DNA of 64,000 nt from CAAGNP01 sp045595965 (GCA_045595965.1 JAZOBN010000029.1:58120-122119), one strand, 5' to 3'. Positions 1 through 9,257 are shown, counted from the first letter of the stretch. The notes: generated by a model not told the origin, from the letters alone. Program-made: numbers and translations.

Positions 1-1
1 G

Positions 2-406
2 GACGGCTTCGGTATGAGAACTGCAATAAACAATGGATATCCTATTGCAATCATCACAGGTGGACAATCAGAAAGTATTGCGAAAAGATTTATTCCTGTG
101 GGAGTTAAGCCAGAGGACCTATACCAAAGCTCGAGGAACAAAATTCCAGATTTTGAAGATTTTTGCCACCGCTATTCTATAAAACCTGAAGAGGTGGCAT
201 TTATGGGTGACGACATTCCGGATATCCCTATTCTTGAGCGTTGCGGATTGTCGGCATGCCCTGCAGATGCAGTCGCAGAGGTAAAGCAGGTGTGTGACTT
301 TGTTTCTCTATATCCAGGGGGAAAAACATGCGCAAGGGATCTTATTGAGCAAGTTCTGAAAGTCCAGGGGAAATGGTTTTATATGGATGAGAACATATCT
401 GTTTAA
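2..406 (+). CDS. kdsC: 3-deoxy-D-manno-octulosonate 8-phosphate phosphatase, C-terminal part
   Basis: This is the end of a gene that begins before the window; the reading frame is open from base 2, so the ATG at 14 is internal. KdsC is a cytoplasmic HAD-superfamily phosphatase that removes phosphate from Kdo-8-P in the synthesis of the lipopolysaccharide inner-core sugar. The visible part starts just after the usual first catalytic Asp motif, with DGFGMRTAINNGYPIAIITG matching the KdsC region that ends in the motif II Thr. Motif IV follows as GDDIPDIPIL, and the end QGKW is typical of the family. Only 2 bases separate it from maf, so the two are probably co-transcribed, as is common in Bacteroidales. 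The assignment is firm; only the N-terminus is missing. Confidence 0.9.
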   Translation, partial: DGFGMRTAINNGYPIAIITGGQSESIAKRFIPVGVKPEDLYQSSRNKIPDFEDFCHRYSIKPEEVAFMGDDIPDIPILERCGLSACPADAVAEVKQVCDFVSLYPGGKTCARDLIEQVLKVQGKWFYMDENISV

Positions 407-408
407 TT

Positions 409-993
409 ATGAAAGATTTAATTTCCAAATGCAAAATCATTCTCGGCTCTGCATCACCAAGGAGAAAAGAACTTCTCTCCCTCCTTGGAATACCTTTCTC
501 CATAGAGCTTCCTACCAACTCTGACGAAAGTTATCCTGATGGCACTCAATACAATATAATTCCCGAGACAATTGCATTGGGAAAATCTGCAGGATTTGGA
601 AGAGAATTGGGAGAAGATGAAATTCTTATCACTGCAGACACAATGGTATTTTGTCCCGACCACGAACCTCTTGGAAAACCAAAAAATTCAGAAGACGCAA
701 TACGGATGCTACATAAACTTTCAGGCAAGACACATGAAGTAATCACGGGGGTTGCGATTCGGACAAGCAAAGGGGTCACCTCTTTTTCTACTACCACAGA
801 AGTAACATTCAAAGAGCTGTCCAACAAAGAGATAGAATACTACATCTCAAATTATGCTCCATATGATAAAGCGGGGGCATATGCTATTCAGGAATGGATT
901 GGAGCAGCTGGAATAACCTCTATCAACGGGTCATATTTCAACGTTGTGGGATTACCGGTCCAAAGGGTTTATGAAGTTTTGAGAAATCTATAA
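409..993 (+). CDS. maf: Maf-family nucleoside triphosphate pyrophosphatase
   Basis: This 194-residue cytoplasmic protein matches the Maf/YhdE/YceF family, house-cleaning enzymes that hydrolyse non-canonical or pyrimidine nucleoside triphosphates to monophosphates. The N-terminal signature SASPRRKELLSLLGI (residues 14-28) and the catalytic-base region ITADTMV are both present, and the length is normal. The ATG at 409 lies 2 bases after the kdsC stop, which indicates an operon. The substrate (dTTP/UTP type or m7GTP type) cannot be fixed by eye. It converges on recQ with a 7-base gap. Confidence 0.93.
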   Translation: MKDLISKCKIILGSASPRRKELLSLLGIPFSIELPTNSDESYPDGTQYNIIPETIALGKSAGFGRELGEDEILITADTMVFCPDHEPLGKPKNSEDAIRMLHKLSGKTHEVITGVAIRTSKGVTSFSTTTEVTFKELSNKEIEYYISNYAPYDKAGAYAIQEWIGAAGITSINGSYFNVVGLPVQRVYEVLRNL

Positions 994-1000
994 TTCGCCT

Positions 1001-2710
1001 CTATCGGCACAGATCACAAACCCCACATTTTTTACTCTCATTCTGACCGAAATATTTTAGAAGCCGCTCACTCCTGCAAGGTGGATTATCAGAATCGACG
1101 GGGGCAGAGACATAATTTATCACAGCCCTGAGCCTCTTTCCAAAATTGGTTTTTCTCTCCTCATACAACCTACTGGAGAGGTATAGATTACCAGGTACAA
1201 GTCTCTCATTATTAAAGCAAATAAGTGGAGATCTTGCTTGCGGTATATACTCTATCACCCTCATCCTTGAAAGTTCAATAAGCATAGATTTTATCTCCTG
1301 CACACTAACACGCAAAAGCTTCGCAATATACTCCTCATCTATCGAAACAAGATGTGAGAACAAACCTGGATAAATCCTCATAAGAGCCTTTATAAATGTA
1401 TCCAGTCTGCTATTGGACAATTGTATATGATACAAATCATCCCTGTTCACCACAAACCTTATCCGGCTTGGATTATCCACCTCTTCGGTCAAACTCCAAT
1501 ACCCCTCCATCTCGATGTATTTTATTGCATAATATACCGAAGCTGAGTGGAGTTTGAAGTGCTTTGCAAAATCGACAAGATTAAATTTACGGCTCACCCC
1601 TGCACCCTCTTCGTATGGTATCTGAAGATACATAAAGACCTTCTGATAAATATCTGCCATATACTCCAACTCGGGATATGATATCTGATATATACTTTTC
1701 AATCTTGTAAAATCCTTTTTATTCCATAACAGAACTGCCTTAGAATCAAGACCATCCCTCCCAGCTCTACCAGCCTCCTGGAAGTATGATTCCAACGACT
1801 CCGGAAGGTCAAAATGACATACAAATCTTACATCCGGCTTATCTATCCCCATCCCGAAAGCATTAGTGGCCACCATAACCCTCAAATCACCCTTTTTCCA
1901 CATATCCTGCTTCTTCGATCTCAACTCCTTACCCAACCCTGCATGGTAAAAATCGGCATCTATTCCCTGGGAGTTCAAGAATGCAGCAATCTCCTCTGTT
2001 TTCTTCCTTTGCCTCACATACACTATTCCCGACCCAGATATAGAATTGCATACCTGTGCCATTTTACCCAGTTTATCTTCACACTCCCTTACTATATAAG
2101 CCAGATTAGGGCGCTCAAACCCTGAGCGGATCAGATTTTTCTCCTTGAAACCGAGAACCTCCATGATATCTTCAGCAACCTTCTGTGTTGCTGTTGCAGT
2201 CAGGGCAATATAAGGGACATCACTCCCTACTACACTCTTTAGCTCTTTTATCAGCAAGTAATCGGGCCTGAAATCATACCCCCATTGCGATATGCAGTGT
2301 GCCTCATCAATAACAATAAAATTGACATTCATCTTGGCAACTCTTGCCAGAAAAAGATCTGTTCTCAACCTCTCAGGGGAGACATACAGAAACTTATAAT
2401 CTCCGTATATAGCATTATCCAGAGCAATATCTATCTCGTGATATGTCATTCCTGAATAGATTGCTATTGCCTTTATACCACGATTATGCAGGTTCTGCAC
2501 CTGATCTTTCATCAGGGATATCAAAGGAGTGACTACCACCGCAATCCCCTCTTTAGCCAATGCCGGAACTTGAAAACAAATTGACTTTCCACCACCTGTA
2601 GGAAGAATCGCCAAAGTATCCTTCCCTGCCAAAGCACTTTGGATAATCTCTTTCTGCTTCGGTCGGAATGAACTGTACCCCCAATATCTTACCAATAAAT
2701 CTTCCAACAT
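1001..2710 (-). CDS. recQ: RecQ-family ATP-dependent DNA helicase
   Basis: This 569-residue superfamily 2 helicase unwinds DNA 3' to 5' during repair and recombination. Walker A is PTGGGKS (about residues 37-43), the DEAH box is VIDEAHCISQWGYDFRPDY and motif VI is QEAGRAGRDG. After the helicase core come winged-helix-like segments, and the four-cysteine zinc motif (C-x16-C-x2-C-x2-C, ending CGVCDLCR) lies at the extreme C-terminus. In E. coli RecQ this motif sits between the helicase core and the winged helix, and an HRDC domain follows; here no HRDC is present. Bacteroidota often carry two RecQ types and this looks like the shorter one. The gene diverges from pckA and has a TAACTTTG -7 box on its own strand. 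Confidence 0.9.
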   Translation of the reverse strand: MLEDLLVRYWGYSSFRPKQKEIIQSALAGKDTLAILPTGGGKSICFQVPALAKEGIAVVVTPLISLMKDQVQNLHNRGIKAIAIYSGMTYHEIDIALDNAIYGDYKFLYVSPERLRTDLFLARVAKMNVNFIVIDEAHCISQWGYDFRPDYLLIKELKSVVGSDVPYIALTATATQKVAEDIMEVLGFKEKNLIRSGFERPNLAYIVRECEDKLGKMAQVCNSISGSGIVYVRQRKKTEEIAAFLNSQGIDADFYHAGLGKELRSKKQDMWKKGDLRVMVATNAFGMGIDKPDVRFVCHFDLPESLESYFQEAGRAGRDGLDSKAVLLWNKKDFTRLKSIYQISYPELEYMADIYQKVFMYLQIPYEEGAGVSRKFNLVDFAKHFKLHSASVYYAIKYIEMEGYWSLTEEVDNPSRIRFVVNRDDLYHIQLSNSRLDTFIKALMRIYPGLFSHLVSIDEEYIAKLLRVSVQEIKSMLIELSRMRVIEYIPQARSPLICFNNERLVPGNLYLSSRLYEERKTNFGKRLRAVINYVSAPVDSDNPPCRSERLLKYFGQNESKKCGVCDLCR

Positions 2711-2729
2711 ATCTCAAAAAGTTAGAGAA

Positions 2730-2737
2730 CAAAGTTA
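2730..2737 (-). promoter_or_regulatory. -7 box for recQ
   Basis: On the minus strand this reads TAACTTTG and fits the Bacteroidota -7 consensus TAnnTTTG. It lies 20 bases upstream of the recQ ATG. No clear TTTG -33 element is found at the usual spacing, so this is a moderate call. Confidence 0.45.
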
Positions 2738-2756
2738 AAAATTCTATTAAAAATTC

Positions 2757-2764
2757 TATATTTG
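2757..2764 (+). promoter_or_regulatory. -7 box for pckA
   Basis: TATATTTG, a perfect match to the Bacteroidota TAnnTTTG box, lies 72 bases upstream of the pckA ATG and implies a leader of about 65 bases. The -33 region has only a weak GTTA. It shares a compact 126-base divergent region with the recQ promoter. Confidence 0.5.
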
Positions 2765-2836
2765 CGGCAAAATTTTTGCAGCAAACTTTGGGCAAAAAAA
2801 ATAACATAAATATAAACGCTAAACAAATACATTAAA

Positions 2837-4441
2837 ATGAACAAAATCGACCTATCGAAGTATGGTATTTCAGGGGTTTCTGAAATTGTGTACAACCCTG
2901 ATTATGACCTACTTTACAATGACGAACTAAATCCTGCACTTACCGGCTACGAAAAAGGTACAGTTACAGAACTTGGTGCAGTTAACGTGATGACAGGTGT
3001 TTACACCGGCCGTTCTCCTAAAGATAAATTCTTTGTAATGGATGAGACTTCTAAAGACACTATCTGGTGGACTTCAGAAGAATACAAAAATGACAACAAA
3101 CCTGTAACCAAAGAGACTTGGGCAGAGTTGAAGAAATTGGCAGCCAATGAGCTTTCAAACAAGAAACTATATGTAATGGATACATTCTGTGGTGCAAACG
3201 AGAACACCCGTCTTAAAATCCGTTTCATCATGGAAGTTGCATGGCAGGCACACTTCGTTAAAAATATGTTCATTCGCCCTACTGAAGAGGAGCTTGCAAA
3301 TTACGGTGAGCCTGATTTCGTAGTTCTTACAGCATCTAAAGCAAAAGTTGAAAACTACAAGGAGCTCGGTCTGAACTCTGAAACTGCTGTAGTATTCAAC
3401 CTTACTGAAAAAATGCAGGTTATCCTTAACACCTGGTATGGTGGCGAGATGAAGAAAGGTATGTTCTCATACATGAACTATCTCCTTCCTCTTAAAGGTA
3501 TTGCCTCTATGCACTGTTCAGCAAACACCGGCAAAGATGGTGACACCGCTATTTTCTTCGGACTTTCAGGTACAGGTAAAACTACCTTGTCTACCGATCC
3601 TAAACGCCAACTTATCGGTGATGACGAGCATGGTTGGGATGATGACGGTATCTTCAACTTCGAAGGTGGTTGCTATGCAAAAGTTATCAACCTTTCTAAA
3701 GAAAACGAACCTGATATCTACGGTGCAATCAAGAAAAATGCACTTCTTGAGAACGTTACAGTTGATGCTGAAGGTAAAATCGATTTCAGCGACAAGAGTG
3801 TAACTGAAAACACCCGCGTATCTTATCCTATCTATCACATCAACAACATCGTTAAACCTGTTTCTAAAGCAGGTCACGCAACCAAAGTTATCTTCTTGAC
3901 TGCTGATGCATTCGGTGTTCTTCCTCCAGTATCAAAACTTACTCCTGAGCAGACAAAATACTACTTCTTGAGTGGTTTCACCGCTAAACTTGCAGGTACA
4001 GAGCGTGGTATCACAGAACCAACTCCTACCTTCTCTGCATGTTTCGGTGCTGCATTCCTATCACTTCACCCTACCAAATATGGTGAGGAGCTAGTGAAGA
4101 GAATGGAAAAAGTTGGTGCTACTGCTTACCTTGTAAACACCGGTTGGAATGGTACAGGCAAACGTATCTCTATCAAAGATACCCGCGCTATCATCGACAG
4201 AATCCTTGACGGTTCTATGGATAAAGCAGAAACCATCACTATCCCTATGTTCAACTTGGCAGTTCCTACCAAACTTGAAGAGGTTGACACCAACATTCTT
4301 GACCCTCGCAACACTTATGCAACCCCAGCTGAATGGGAAGAAAAAGCAAAAGATCTTGCAGGTCGTTTCGTGAAAAACTTCAAGAAATTTGAAGGTAATG
4401 AGGCTGGTAAAGCACTTGTTGCTGCCGGTCCACAACTATAA
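2837..4441 (+). CDS. pckA: phosphoenolpyruvate carboxykinase (ATP)
   Basis: This is a full-length 534-residue ATP-dependent PEPCK, which interconverts oxaloacetate + ATP and PEP + CO2 + ADP in the cytoplasm. The kinase P-loop GLSGTGKTTLS is at residues 242-252, followed by the metal- and nucleotide-binding segment GDDEHGWDDDG and the substrate motif TGRSPKDKF near residue 55. In succinate- and propionate-forming Bacteroidales the enzyme usually runs toward oxaloacetate, conserving ATP. The gene stands alone, with its own -7 box upstream and a strong intrinsic terminator 28 bases after the stop. Codon use is strongly biased (GGT, CGT, ACC), as in ppdK, which suggests high expression. Confidence 0.98.
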   Translation: MNKIDLSKYGISGVSEIVYNPDYDLLYNDELNPALTGYEKGTVTELGAVNVMTGVYTGRSPKDKFFVMDETSKDTIWWTSEEYKNDNKPVTKETWAELKKLAANELSNKKLYVMDTFCGANENTRLKIRFIMEVAWQAHFVKNMFIRPTEEELANYGEPDFVVLTASKAKVENYKELGLNSETAVVFNLTEKMQVILNTWYGGEMKKGMFSYMNYLLPLKGIASMHCSANTGKDGDTAIFFGLSGTGKTTLSTDPKRQLIGDDEHGWDDDGIFNFEGGCYAKVINLSKENEPDIYGAIKKNALLENVTVDAEGKIDFSDKSVTENTRVSYPIYHINNIVKPVSKAGHATKVIFLTADAFGVLPPVSKLTPEQTKYYFLSGFTAKLAGTERGITEPTPTFSACFGAAFLSLHPTKYGEELVKRMEKVGATAYLVNTGWNGTGKRISIKDTRAIIDRILDGSMDKAETITIPMFNLAVPTKLEEVDTNILDPRNTYATPAEWEEKAKDLAGRFVKNFKKFEGNEAGKALVAAGPQL

Positions 4442-4468
4442 TATAAAGTTTCACGACTTATCAGAAAC

Positions 4469-4500
4469 CAAGGGGCTCCGGGAATGGGCCCCTTGTTTTA
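4469..4500 (+). terminator. intrinsic terminator of pckA
   Basis: A perfect 8-bp stem pairs CAAGGGGC (4469-4476) with GCCCCTTG (4488-4495) around an 11-base loop and is followed by TTTT. It lies just after the pckA stop. Confidence 0.85.
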
Positions 4501-4507
4501 ATTAAAA

Positions 4508-5551
4508 ATGAAAAAAGTGGCGTACATAATTATCTCCATCATAATAGGCTTATTCTTGTTGTTCCTTGCAATCTCTGCGATTTTGGAACATCGTCCTGCC
4601 CCAATCGAGAATGCCATCCACTACCCTGCTCTGAGACCTTCAGCAGAGAACAAGATACCTGACACTCTAAAGATTATGACCTGGAATATCGGATATGCCG
4701 GTCTGGGTGAGAATATGACCTTTTTTATGGATGGTGGAAAGGATGTACGGGACACAAAAGAGAGAACCCTTGAAAATTTGAGCAACATCATCCGGACCAT
4801 ACGCACTGAAAATCCGGACGTAGTTCTTCTTCAGGAGGTTGATATCAATTCCCACCGCACCTACAACACAAATCAGGCACAGATACTTCAGCAAGAGTTT
4901 CCCCAATACCATATATATTTTGCTACCAATCTCAAGTCCTGGTTCATCCCTACACCCATTAGAGAACCTATTGGCCAAACACATAGTGGTGTTGCTATAA
5001 TGACAAGATTCAAGGCAGATTCTGCATTACGCCACCAATACCCATCGAAATTTCCTTGGCCTGTAAGTATGTTCAACCTGAAAAGATGTCTCCTGACTGC
5101 CCATTTCACTATAAAAAATGGGAATGAGTTAATAATTGGAAATACCCACTGTTCCGCTTTTGATGATGGCTCTATGAGAAGACAAGAGGCCGATTACCTC
5201 TATACACTCCTGAATTCCAATGGAGAGAGCACATATATTGTGGGTGGAGATTGGAACCAATATCCTGAAGGATACCTCCCATCCGATAAAGAGTTGAAAG
5301 ACAGAAATTTCATTGTACAACCCCTGCCGGCAGAGAGTCTGAATAAGATAGGACGTTTCAAATATGATCCATCACACCATACTGCACGCTACAACGACAA
5401 GCCCTATCACCCAGAAAACTCGACAAGGACACTGATAGACTACTTTTTTTACTCAAACGACATTACCGTAGAGAAGATAAACACACTACCACTGGAATTC
5501 AAGTACAGTGACCACAACCCGGTAATTACAGTTATTTCCCTTCAAAAGTAA
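4508..5551 (+). CDS. endonuclease/exonuclease/phosphatase-family protein, membrane-anchored
   Basis: This 347-residue protein has a hydrophobic N-terminal helix (residues about 4-25) that acts as a signal anchor, then a complete EEP fold. Visible motifs are MTWNIGY (Asn metal ligand), LLQEVDIN (Glu metal ligand), GDWNQYP (catalytic Asp/Asn) and the terminal SDHNPVI (Asp-His). The family includes exonuclease III, inositol-phosphate phosphatases and sphingomyelinases. A membrane anchor argues for a periplasmic phosphodiesterase rather than DNA repair, but the substrate is unknown. It lies 8 bases after the pckA terminator and has no recognised promoter of its own. Its last 20 bases overlap the convergent metallo-hydrolase gene. 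Confidence 0.85.
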   Translation: MKKVAYIIISIIIGLFLLFLAISAILEHRPAPIENAIHYPALRPSAENKIPDTLKIMTWNIGYAGLGENMTFFMDGGKDVRDTKERTLENLSNIIRTIRTENPDVVLLQEVDINSHRTYNTNQAQILQQEFPQYHIYFATNLKSWFIPTPIREPIGQTHSGVAIMTRFKADSALRHQYPSKFPWPVSMFNLKRCLLTAHFTIKNGNELIIGNTHCSAFDDGSMRRQEADYLYTLLNSNGESTYIVGGDWNQYPEGYLPSDKELKDRNFIVQPLPAESLNKIGRFKYDPSHHTARYNDKPYHPENSTRTLIDYFFYSNDITVEKINTLPLEFKYSDHNPVITVISLQK

Positions 5552-6338
5552 ATACCGGTGAGGCCTCTTTGCGAGGAAGACAGAACAACTTCAGATCTCT
5601 ACCTATCTCCACACCCATTTTTACCAAGGCCTCTGATGCACACTTATATGCCAATTGCGGAGCGTTATTATTTTCACTCAAATGGCAGAGGTAGATCGAT
5701 TTCAAATCTTTATGATAGACACTCTTCAGAGCACATGCACATTGTTCATTACTGAGATGACCACTCCCTTGCAGAATCCTCCTCTTCAGATCGGGAGAAT
5801 AGGGTCCGTGAATCAACATATCTACATCATAATTTGACTCTATAATGATATGATCTGCCTGCCTACAATATTCAATTGCTGCTTGAGGTACTTCTCCTAA
5901 GTCTGTCATAAACACGAACTTCTCTCCAAAGAAATCTATGTAGTATCCAACTGTTTCCACCGCATCGTGAGGCACATCAAATGCAACAAACTTCACACCT
6001 CTATGCATATTGAAAGTCTCTTTCCGGATCACTCTCCTGCACCCGCCCAAATACCCTTTTGTACAAGGATGGGTTTCCAACGCCCTATGAATTCCGGCAG
6101 GGGCAAAAACAGGGACAGAGAGCTTATCCGCTACTGACCCGAGATATTTGATATGGTCTATATGATTGTGGGTAACCAGAATCATCCCTATATTGGAGGG
6201 AGAAAGCCCGTTATCCTCAAGTCTCCTTTTAATGGTCCTGCCACCTATACCGACATCCACCACAACTGCCATCTCTTTGTTGCCCAGGTAATAACAATTG
6301 CCATTACTTCCACTAGAAAGACTGATAAAATTAATCAT
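5532..6338 (-). CDS. MBL-fold metallo-hydrolase, YycJ/WalJ-like
   Basis: This 268-residue cytoplasmic metallo-beta-lactamase-fold protein begins ISLSSGSNGNCYYLG, as in the YycJ/WalJ group, and carries the metal motif HNHIDH (residues about 57-62). Later ligands appear in FMTDLGE and IESNYD. YycJ relatives are probable 5' exonucleases, but the function in Bacteroidota is not settled. Its first 8 bases overlap the end of the upstream HAD gene, so the two are translationally coupled. It is the last gene of the minus-strand group running from the deaminase at 9117. Confidence 0.85.
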   Translation of the reverse strand: MINFISLSSGSNGNCYYLGNKEMAVVVDVGIGGRTIKRRLEDNGLSPSNIGMILVTHNHIDHIKYLGSVADKLSVPVFAPAGIHRALETHPCTKGYLGGCRRVIRKETFNMHRGVKFVAFDVPHDAVETVGYYIDFFGEKFVFMTDLGEVPQAAIEYCRQADHIIIESNYDVDMLIHGPYSPDLKRRILQGSGHLSNEQCACALKSVYHKDLKSIYLCHLSENNNAPQLAYKCASEALVKMGVEIGRDLKLFCLPRKEASPVFTFEGK

Positions 6339-7002
6339 TTTTCACAGACCCCTCCTCAAGTTCTTCTAATGCTGCAGTCACAACCTGATACAGACTTTGT
6401 TTTGTATCATAATGGACAGCATTGAAACCCAACTTTCGCGCAGCTTCAACATTTGCAGGTGAATCATCTATAAACAGAGACTCCTCAGGCTTAATTTTAG
6501 CTTTTTTAGCCATATCGAGGAAAATTTTATCCCCTGGTTTACCACATTTCATCTTATAGGAAAGGAACAATTGCTCAAAAATTTCCTCCATCTCATACCC
6601 CTTATCTCTGAAAAGTTCACGCACTTTAGCCATCCCTATAGGGTTCGTGTTACTCAAGAGCAACATCCTGAAGTCATGCTTAAAGAAAAGTAGTGTTTCT
6701 ATCTTATCCTGAGGGATATCACACAAAAAACGATTTAGAGAGTAATCAATCTGTCTATCTGTCACGACCCTCTTTTCCCCCTTCTCATTGACGGGAGAAA
6801 CATTGATTCTTATAATCTGTCTGAATTTTTTCGAAGAGATTTGTCCATTTTCGAATTTTTCGAAAAAGCCAATCTGCCTGTAGCTGCTCAAAACCTGACC
6901 AAACTCCTTATATCCCACAATCTCATCGAAAGCCCTCAAACAAGCAATGCGATTCAGCGGAACAATAACGCCACCCAAATCAAATATCAGGTTCTTGATC
7001 AT
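6331..7002 (-). CDS. HAD-superfamily phosphatase (subfamily IA)
   Basis: This 223-residue HAD hydrolase has motif I FDLGGVIV (nucleophile Asp near residue 7), motif II SNTNPI, a lysine in the KCGKPGDK region and motif IV LFIDDSPANVEAA. A helical cap sits between motifs I and II, as in subfamily IA. The first motif has DLGGV rather than DxDGT, as in many uncharacterised sugar or nucleotide phosphatases and haloacid dehalogenase relatives. It is in a tight operon, 9 bases after purine nucleoside phosphorylase and overlapping the metallo-hydrolase by 8 bases. That context suggests nucleotide or sugar phosphate turnover, but the substrate is not known. Confidence 0.85.
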   Translation of the reverse strand: MIKNLIFDLGGVIVPLNRIACLRAFDEIVGYKEFGQVLSSYRQIGFFEKFENGQISSKKFRQIIRINVSPVNEKGEKRVVTDRQIDYSLNRFLCDIPQDKIETLLFFKHDFRMLLLSNTNPIGMAKVRELFRDKGYEMEEIFEQLFLSYKMKCGKPGDKIFLDMAKKAKIKPEESLFIDDSPANVEAARKLGFNAVHYDTKQSLYQVVTAALEELEEGSVKND

Positions 7003-7011
7003 AGTGAAGGT

Positions 7012-7839
7012 TTACAATCTCTCAATAATTCTGGTAAACAACAATGTCATTTTATCTGCTGCAGCATCTGCCGCCTTAACAACATCCTCTCCATCATTCA
7101 CATAATCCTCTGCATAGTCATCGTGAGCCTCATTGGTTATGACTGAAACGCCAAAAACAGGAATTGATGAATGTCTGGCTACAATTACCTCCGGGATCGT
7201 CGACATTCCGACTGCATCGGCCCCTGCAGATCTGTAGAATTTATATTCTGATGGAGTTTCGTATGTGGGACCTGTACTTGCCAGATAGACACCTTTTTTA
7301 AGTTCAATACCCTCTTCTTGAGCTATTTCCTGAGCCATTTTCATAAGTGCAGGCTCGTAAGGACGTGTCATATCAGGGAAACGTGGGCCAAATTCCTCCA
7401 GATTTGGACCAATCAGCGGATTTGGCAACAAATTGATATGATCTTTAATAATCATCAAGTTACCCACCTTATAATCGAAATTAACCCCACCAGCTGCATT
7501 GGAGACAAACAGATACTGGATTCCAAGTTTCACCATGACTCTGATTGGCAATGTAACCTTATCCATCGGATATCCTTCGTAGTAATGGAAACGTCCCTGC
7601 ATGGCAAGCACCGTTTTTCCGCCCAACTCCCCTAAAATAAAATTTCCTTTATGTCCCGTCGCTGTAGAACGGGCAAAATTAGGAATTTCAGAATATTTGA
7701 TAACAATTTGATTTTCAATTTTATCTGCAAGTTTACCCAAACCACTTCCGAGCACAATGCCTGCAAAAGGTTTCTTATCACCGAATCTCTCCTTCAAGAA
7801 ATCCACAGCCTCATATATGGCCACTAATCTTTCATCCAT
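7012..7839 (-). CDS. punA: purine nucleoside phosphorylase, trimeric class
   Basis: This 275-residue enzyme splits purine nucleosides with phosphate to free base and ribose 1-phosphate. Signatures run in order: VLGSGLGKLAD, GHKGNFILGELGGK, GRFHYYEGY, VSNAAGG, TGPTYETPSE, VGMSTIPEV and SVITNEA. Together they define the class I (human/PunA type) family. The open frame extends two codons upstream to a TTG, but the ATG at 7839 gives the normal N-terminus and is chosen. Upstream lies a deaminase of MTA/SAH type with a 12-base gap, so the pair makes a purine nucleoside salvage unit. Confidence 0.95.
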   Translation of the reverse strand: MDERLVAIYEAVDFLKERFGDKKPFAGIVLGSGLGKLADKIENQIVIKYSEIPNFARSTATGHKGNFILGELGGKTVLAMQGRFHYYEGYPMDKVTLPIRVMVKLGIQYLFVSNAAGGVNFDYKVGNLMIIKDHINLLPNPLIGPNLEEFGPRFPDMTRPYEPALMKMAQEIAQEEGIELKKGVYLASTGPTYETPSEYKFYRSAGADAVGMSTIPEVIVARHSSIPVFGVSVITNEAHDDYAEDYVNDGEDVVKAADAAADKMTLLFTRIIERL

Positions 7840-7851
7840 ATTCAATCGATT

Positions 7852-9117
7852 TTAACTGTTTGCTTTTGAATATAACAAATCTGAACATCTCTGTGCATTC
7901 CTGAGGATCTCCTCCTCCCCTGGAACGACTCTCCCCTTCATAATAACCTTACCATCACAAATTACAGTATCAACACATGAACTGTTTGCCGAATAGATAA
8001 GGTTTCCGAGGAAATTGGCCTGAGGGACAAATGCCGGAGAATTTGTATTCACAAGTACGATATCTGCAAGCTTGCCCTCTTTAATTTCACCGGAATCCAG
8101 GCCAAGAGCCTTTGCAGAGTTGACGGTTGCCATCTTCATCATATCCGAAATAGGCATAGCTGCAGGATCATTTCTCCAGGCCTTCTGCAAAAATGCAGAG
8201 GTCTTCATCGCCTCAAGAATATCAAGATTGTTTGAGGAGGCGGCACCATCTGTTCCAAAGACCACATTTGCCCCGGCAGCTTTAAGTTCTTCATTTTTGA
8301 ACTTATAACCAGATGCCAGCTTCAGATTTGAATTGATATTGTGAACTACATTCACTTTATACTTACCGAGTATGGCAATATCCTCTTCATCAATCCAGAC
8401 ACAGTGTGCTGCAATTGTCTTTTCACTCAAAACTCCCATTTTCTCCATCCTTTTGACAGGGGAAATTCCATACTGGGACATAGAGTCATCAAGCTCCTTC
8501 CTTGTCTCAGCAATATGGGTATGAATCAGGAGGTCGTGCCTCTTTGCAAAATCGACAACCCAGGAGATATTCTCATCACACACAGTATAGTCTCCATGAA
8601 TTGCTATTCCGAATTTAACTCTTGGATTCCACCCCTTTGAGGCCTCATAAGCCTCCTCACACTCTTTAATCTGGATACGCTGTTTAACCTCATCACCCCC
8701 ATCAAGGAGACAATAATGGATCATTGCCCTCATACCCATATCATCAATTGCCTTTGCAGCGTGTTCTACCCTCCAATACATATCATTAAAGCATGTGACG
8801 CCACATTTTATCATCTCAAGGCATGCCAACTTAGTACCCCAATAGATAACATCATCATCAAGATATTTCTCAAGTCTCCAAACCTCATCCAGCCACTCAA
8901 ACAATGGTGCATCTTCCAGACAACTCCTCATTAGCGTCATAGCGCTATGAGTATGCATATTGTATAGACCTGGGATAGCGGCCATATTCTCCCCTGAGAG
9001 GATTTCGTCTGCGACAACATCGATATTGTCAGCTATTTTGCTTATAATATTCCCCTCTATTAAAATATCCTTCTTCTTACCCTCAAGGGTAACTCCTTTA
9101 ATTAGCAAATTTCCCAT
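7852..9117 (-). CDS. mtaD: 5'-methylthioadenosine/S-adenosylhomocysteine deaminase-type amidohydrolase
   Basis: This 421-residue metal-dependent amidohydrolase belongs to the ATZ/TRZ/MtaD group. Metal and catalytic motifs are present in order: MHTHSAMTLMR (first HxH), HTHIAET, AAHCVWIDEED and GTDGAASSNNLD (Asp). The family includes MTA/SAH deaminases, guanine deaminase and chlorohydrolases; the sequence around HTHSAMTLMR and the purine nucleoside phosphorylase next to it favour deamination of MTA, SAH or adenosine to the inosine forms. It is the first gene of a four-gene minus-strand unit, with a -7 box 22 bases before the ATG. Exact substrate is an inference. Confidence 0.85.
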   Translation of the reverse strand: MGNLLIKGVTLEGKKKDILIEGNIISKIADNIDVVADEILSGENMAAIPGLYNMHTHSAMTLMRSCLEDAPLFEWLDEVWRLEKYLDDDVIYWGTKLACLEMIKCGVTCFNDMYWRVEHAAKAIDDMGMRAMIHYCLLDGGDEVKQRIQIKECEEAYEASKGWNPRVKFGIAIHGDYTVCDENISWVVDFAKRHDLLIHTHIAETRKELDDSMSQYGISPVKRMEKMGVLSEKTIAAHCVWIDEEDIAILGKYKVNVVHNINSNLKLASGYKFKNEELKAAGANVVFGTDGAASSNNLDILEAMKTSAFLQKAWRNDPAAMPISDMMKMATVNSAKALGLDSGEIKEGKLADIVLVNTNSPAFVPQANFLGNLIYSANSSCVDTVICDGKVIMKGRVVPGEEEILRNAQRCSDLLYSKANS

Positions 9118-9138
9118 AATACTTATAATTTATCATAG

Positions 9139-9146
9139 CAAAGTTA
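9139..9146 (-). promoter_or_regulatory. -7 box for the deaminase-punA unit
   Basis: The minus strand reads TAACTTTG here, fitting TAnnTTTG, 22 bases upstream of the deaminase ATG. No matching -33 box is evident. It lies in the 166-base divergent region shared with the acyl-CoA synthetase. Confidence 0.4.
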
Positions 9147-9257
9147 ACAAATGAATTAAAGAATAAAAAATTATTATCCCCAAATTTCAATCTGTAAGCA
9201 AATACCTTTTTTTTATTATTTTTCATTATCGATACCTTAAAAATTATCTCTTTTTAT

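Noticed and set aside
4508..5551. Calling the EEP protein exonuclease III
   Set aside because: An N-terminal membrane anchor and absence of DNA-binding features of exonuclease III argue for an extracytoplasmic phosphodiesterase.
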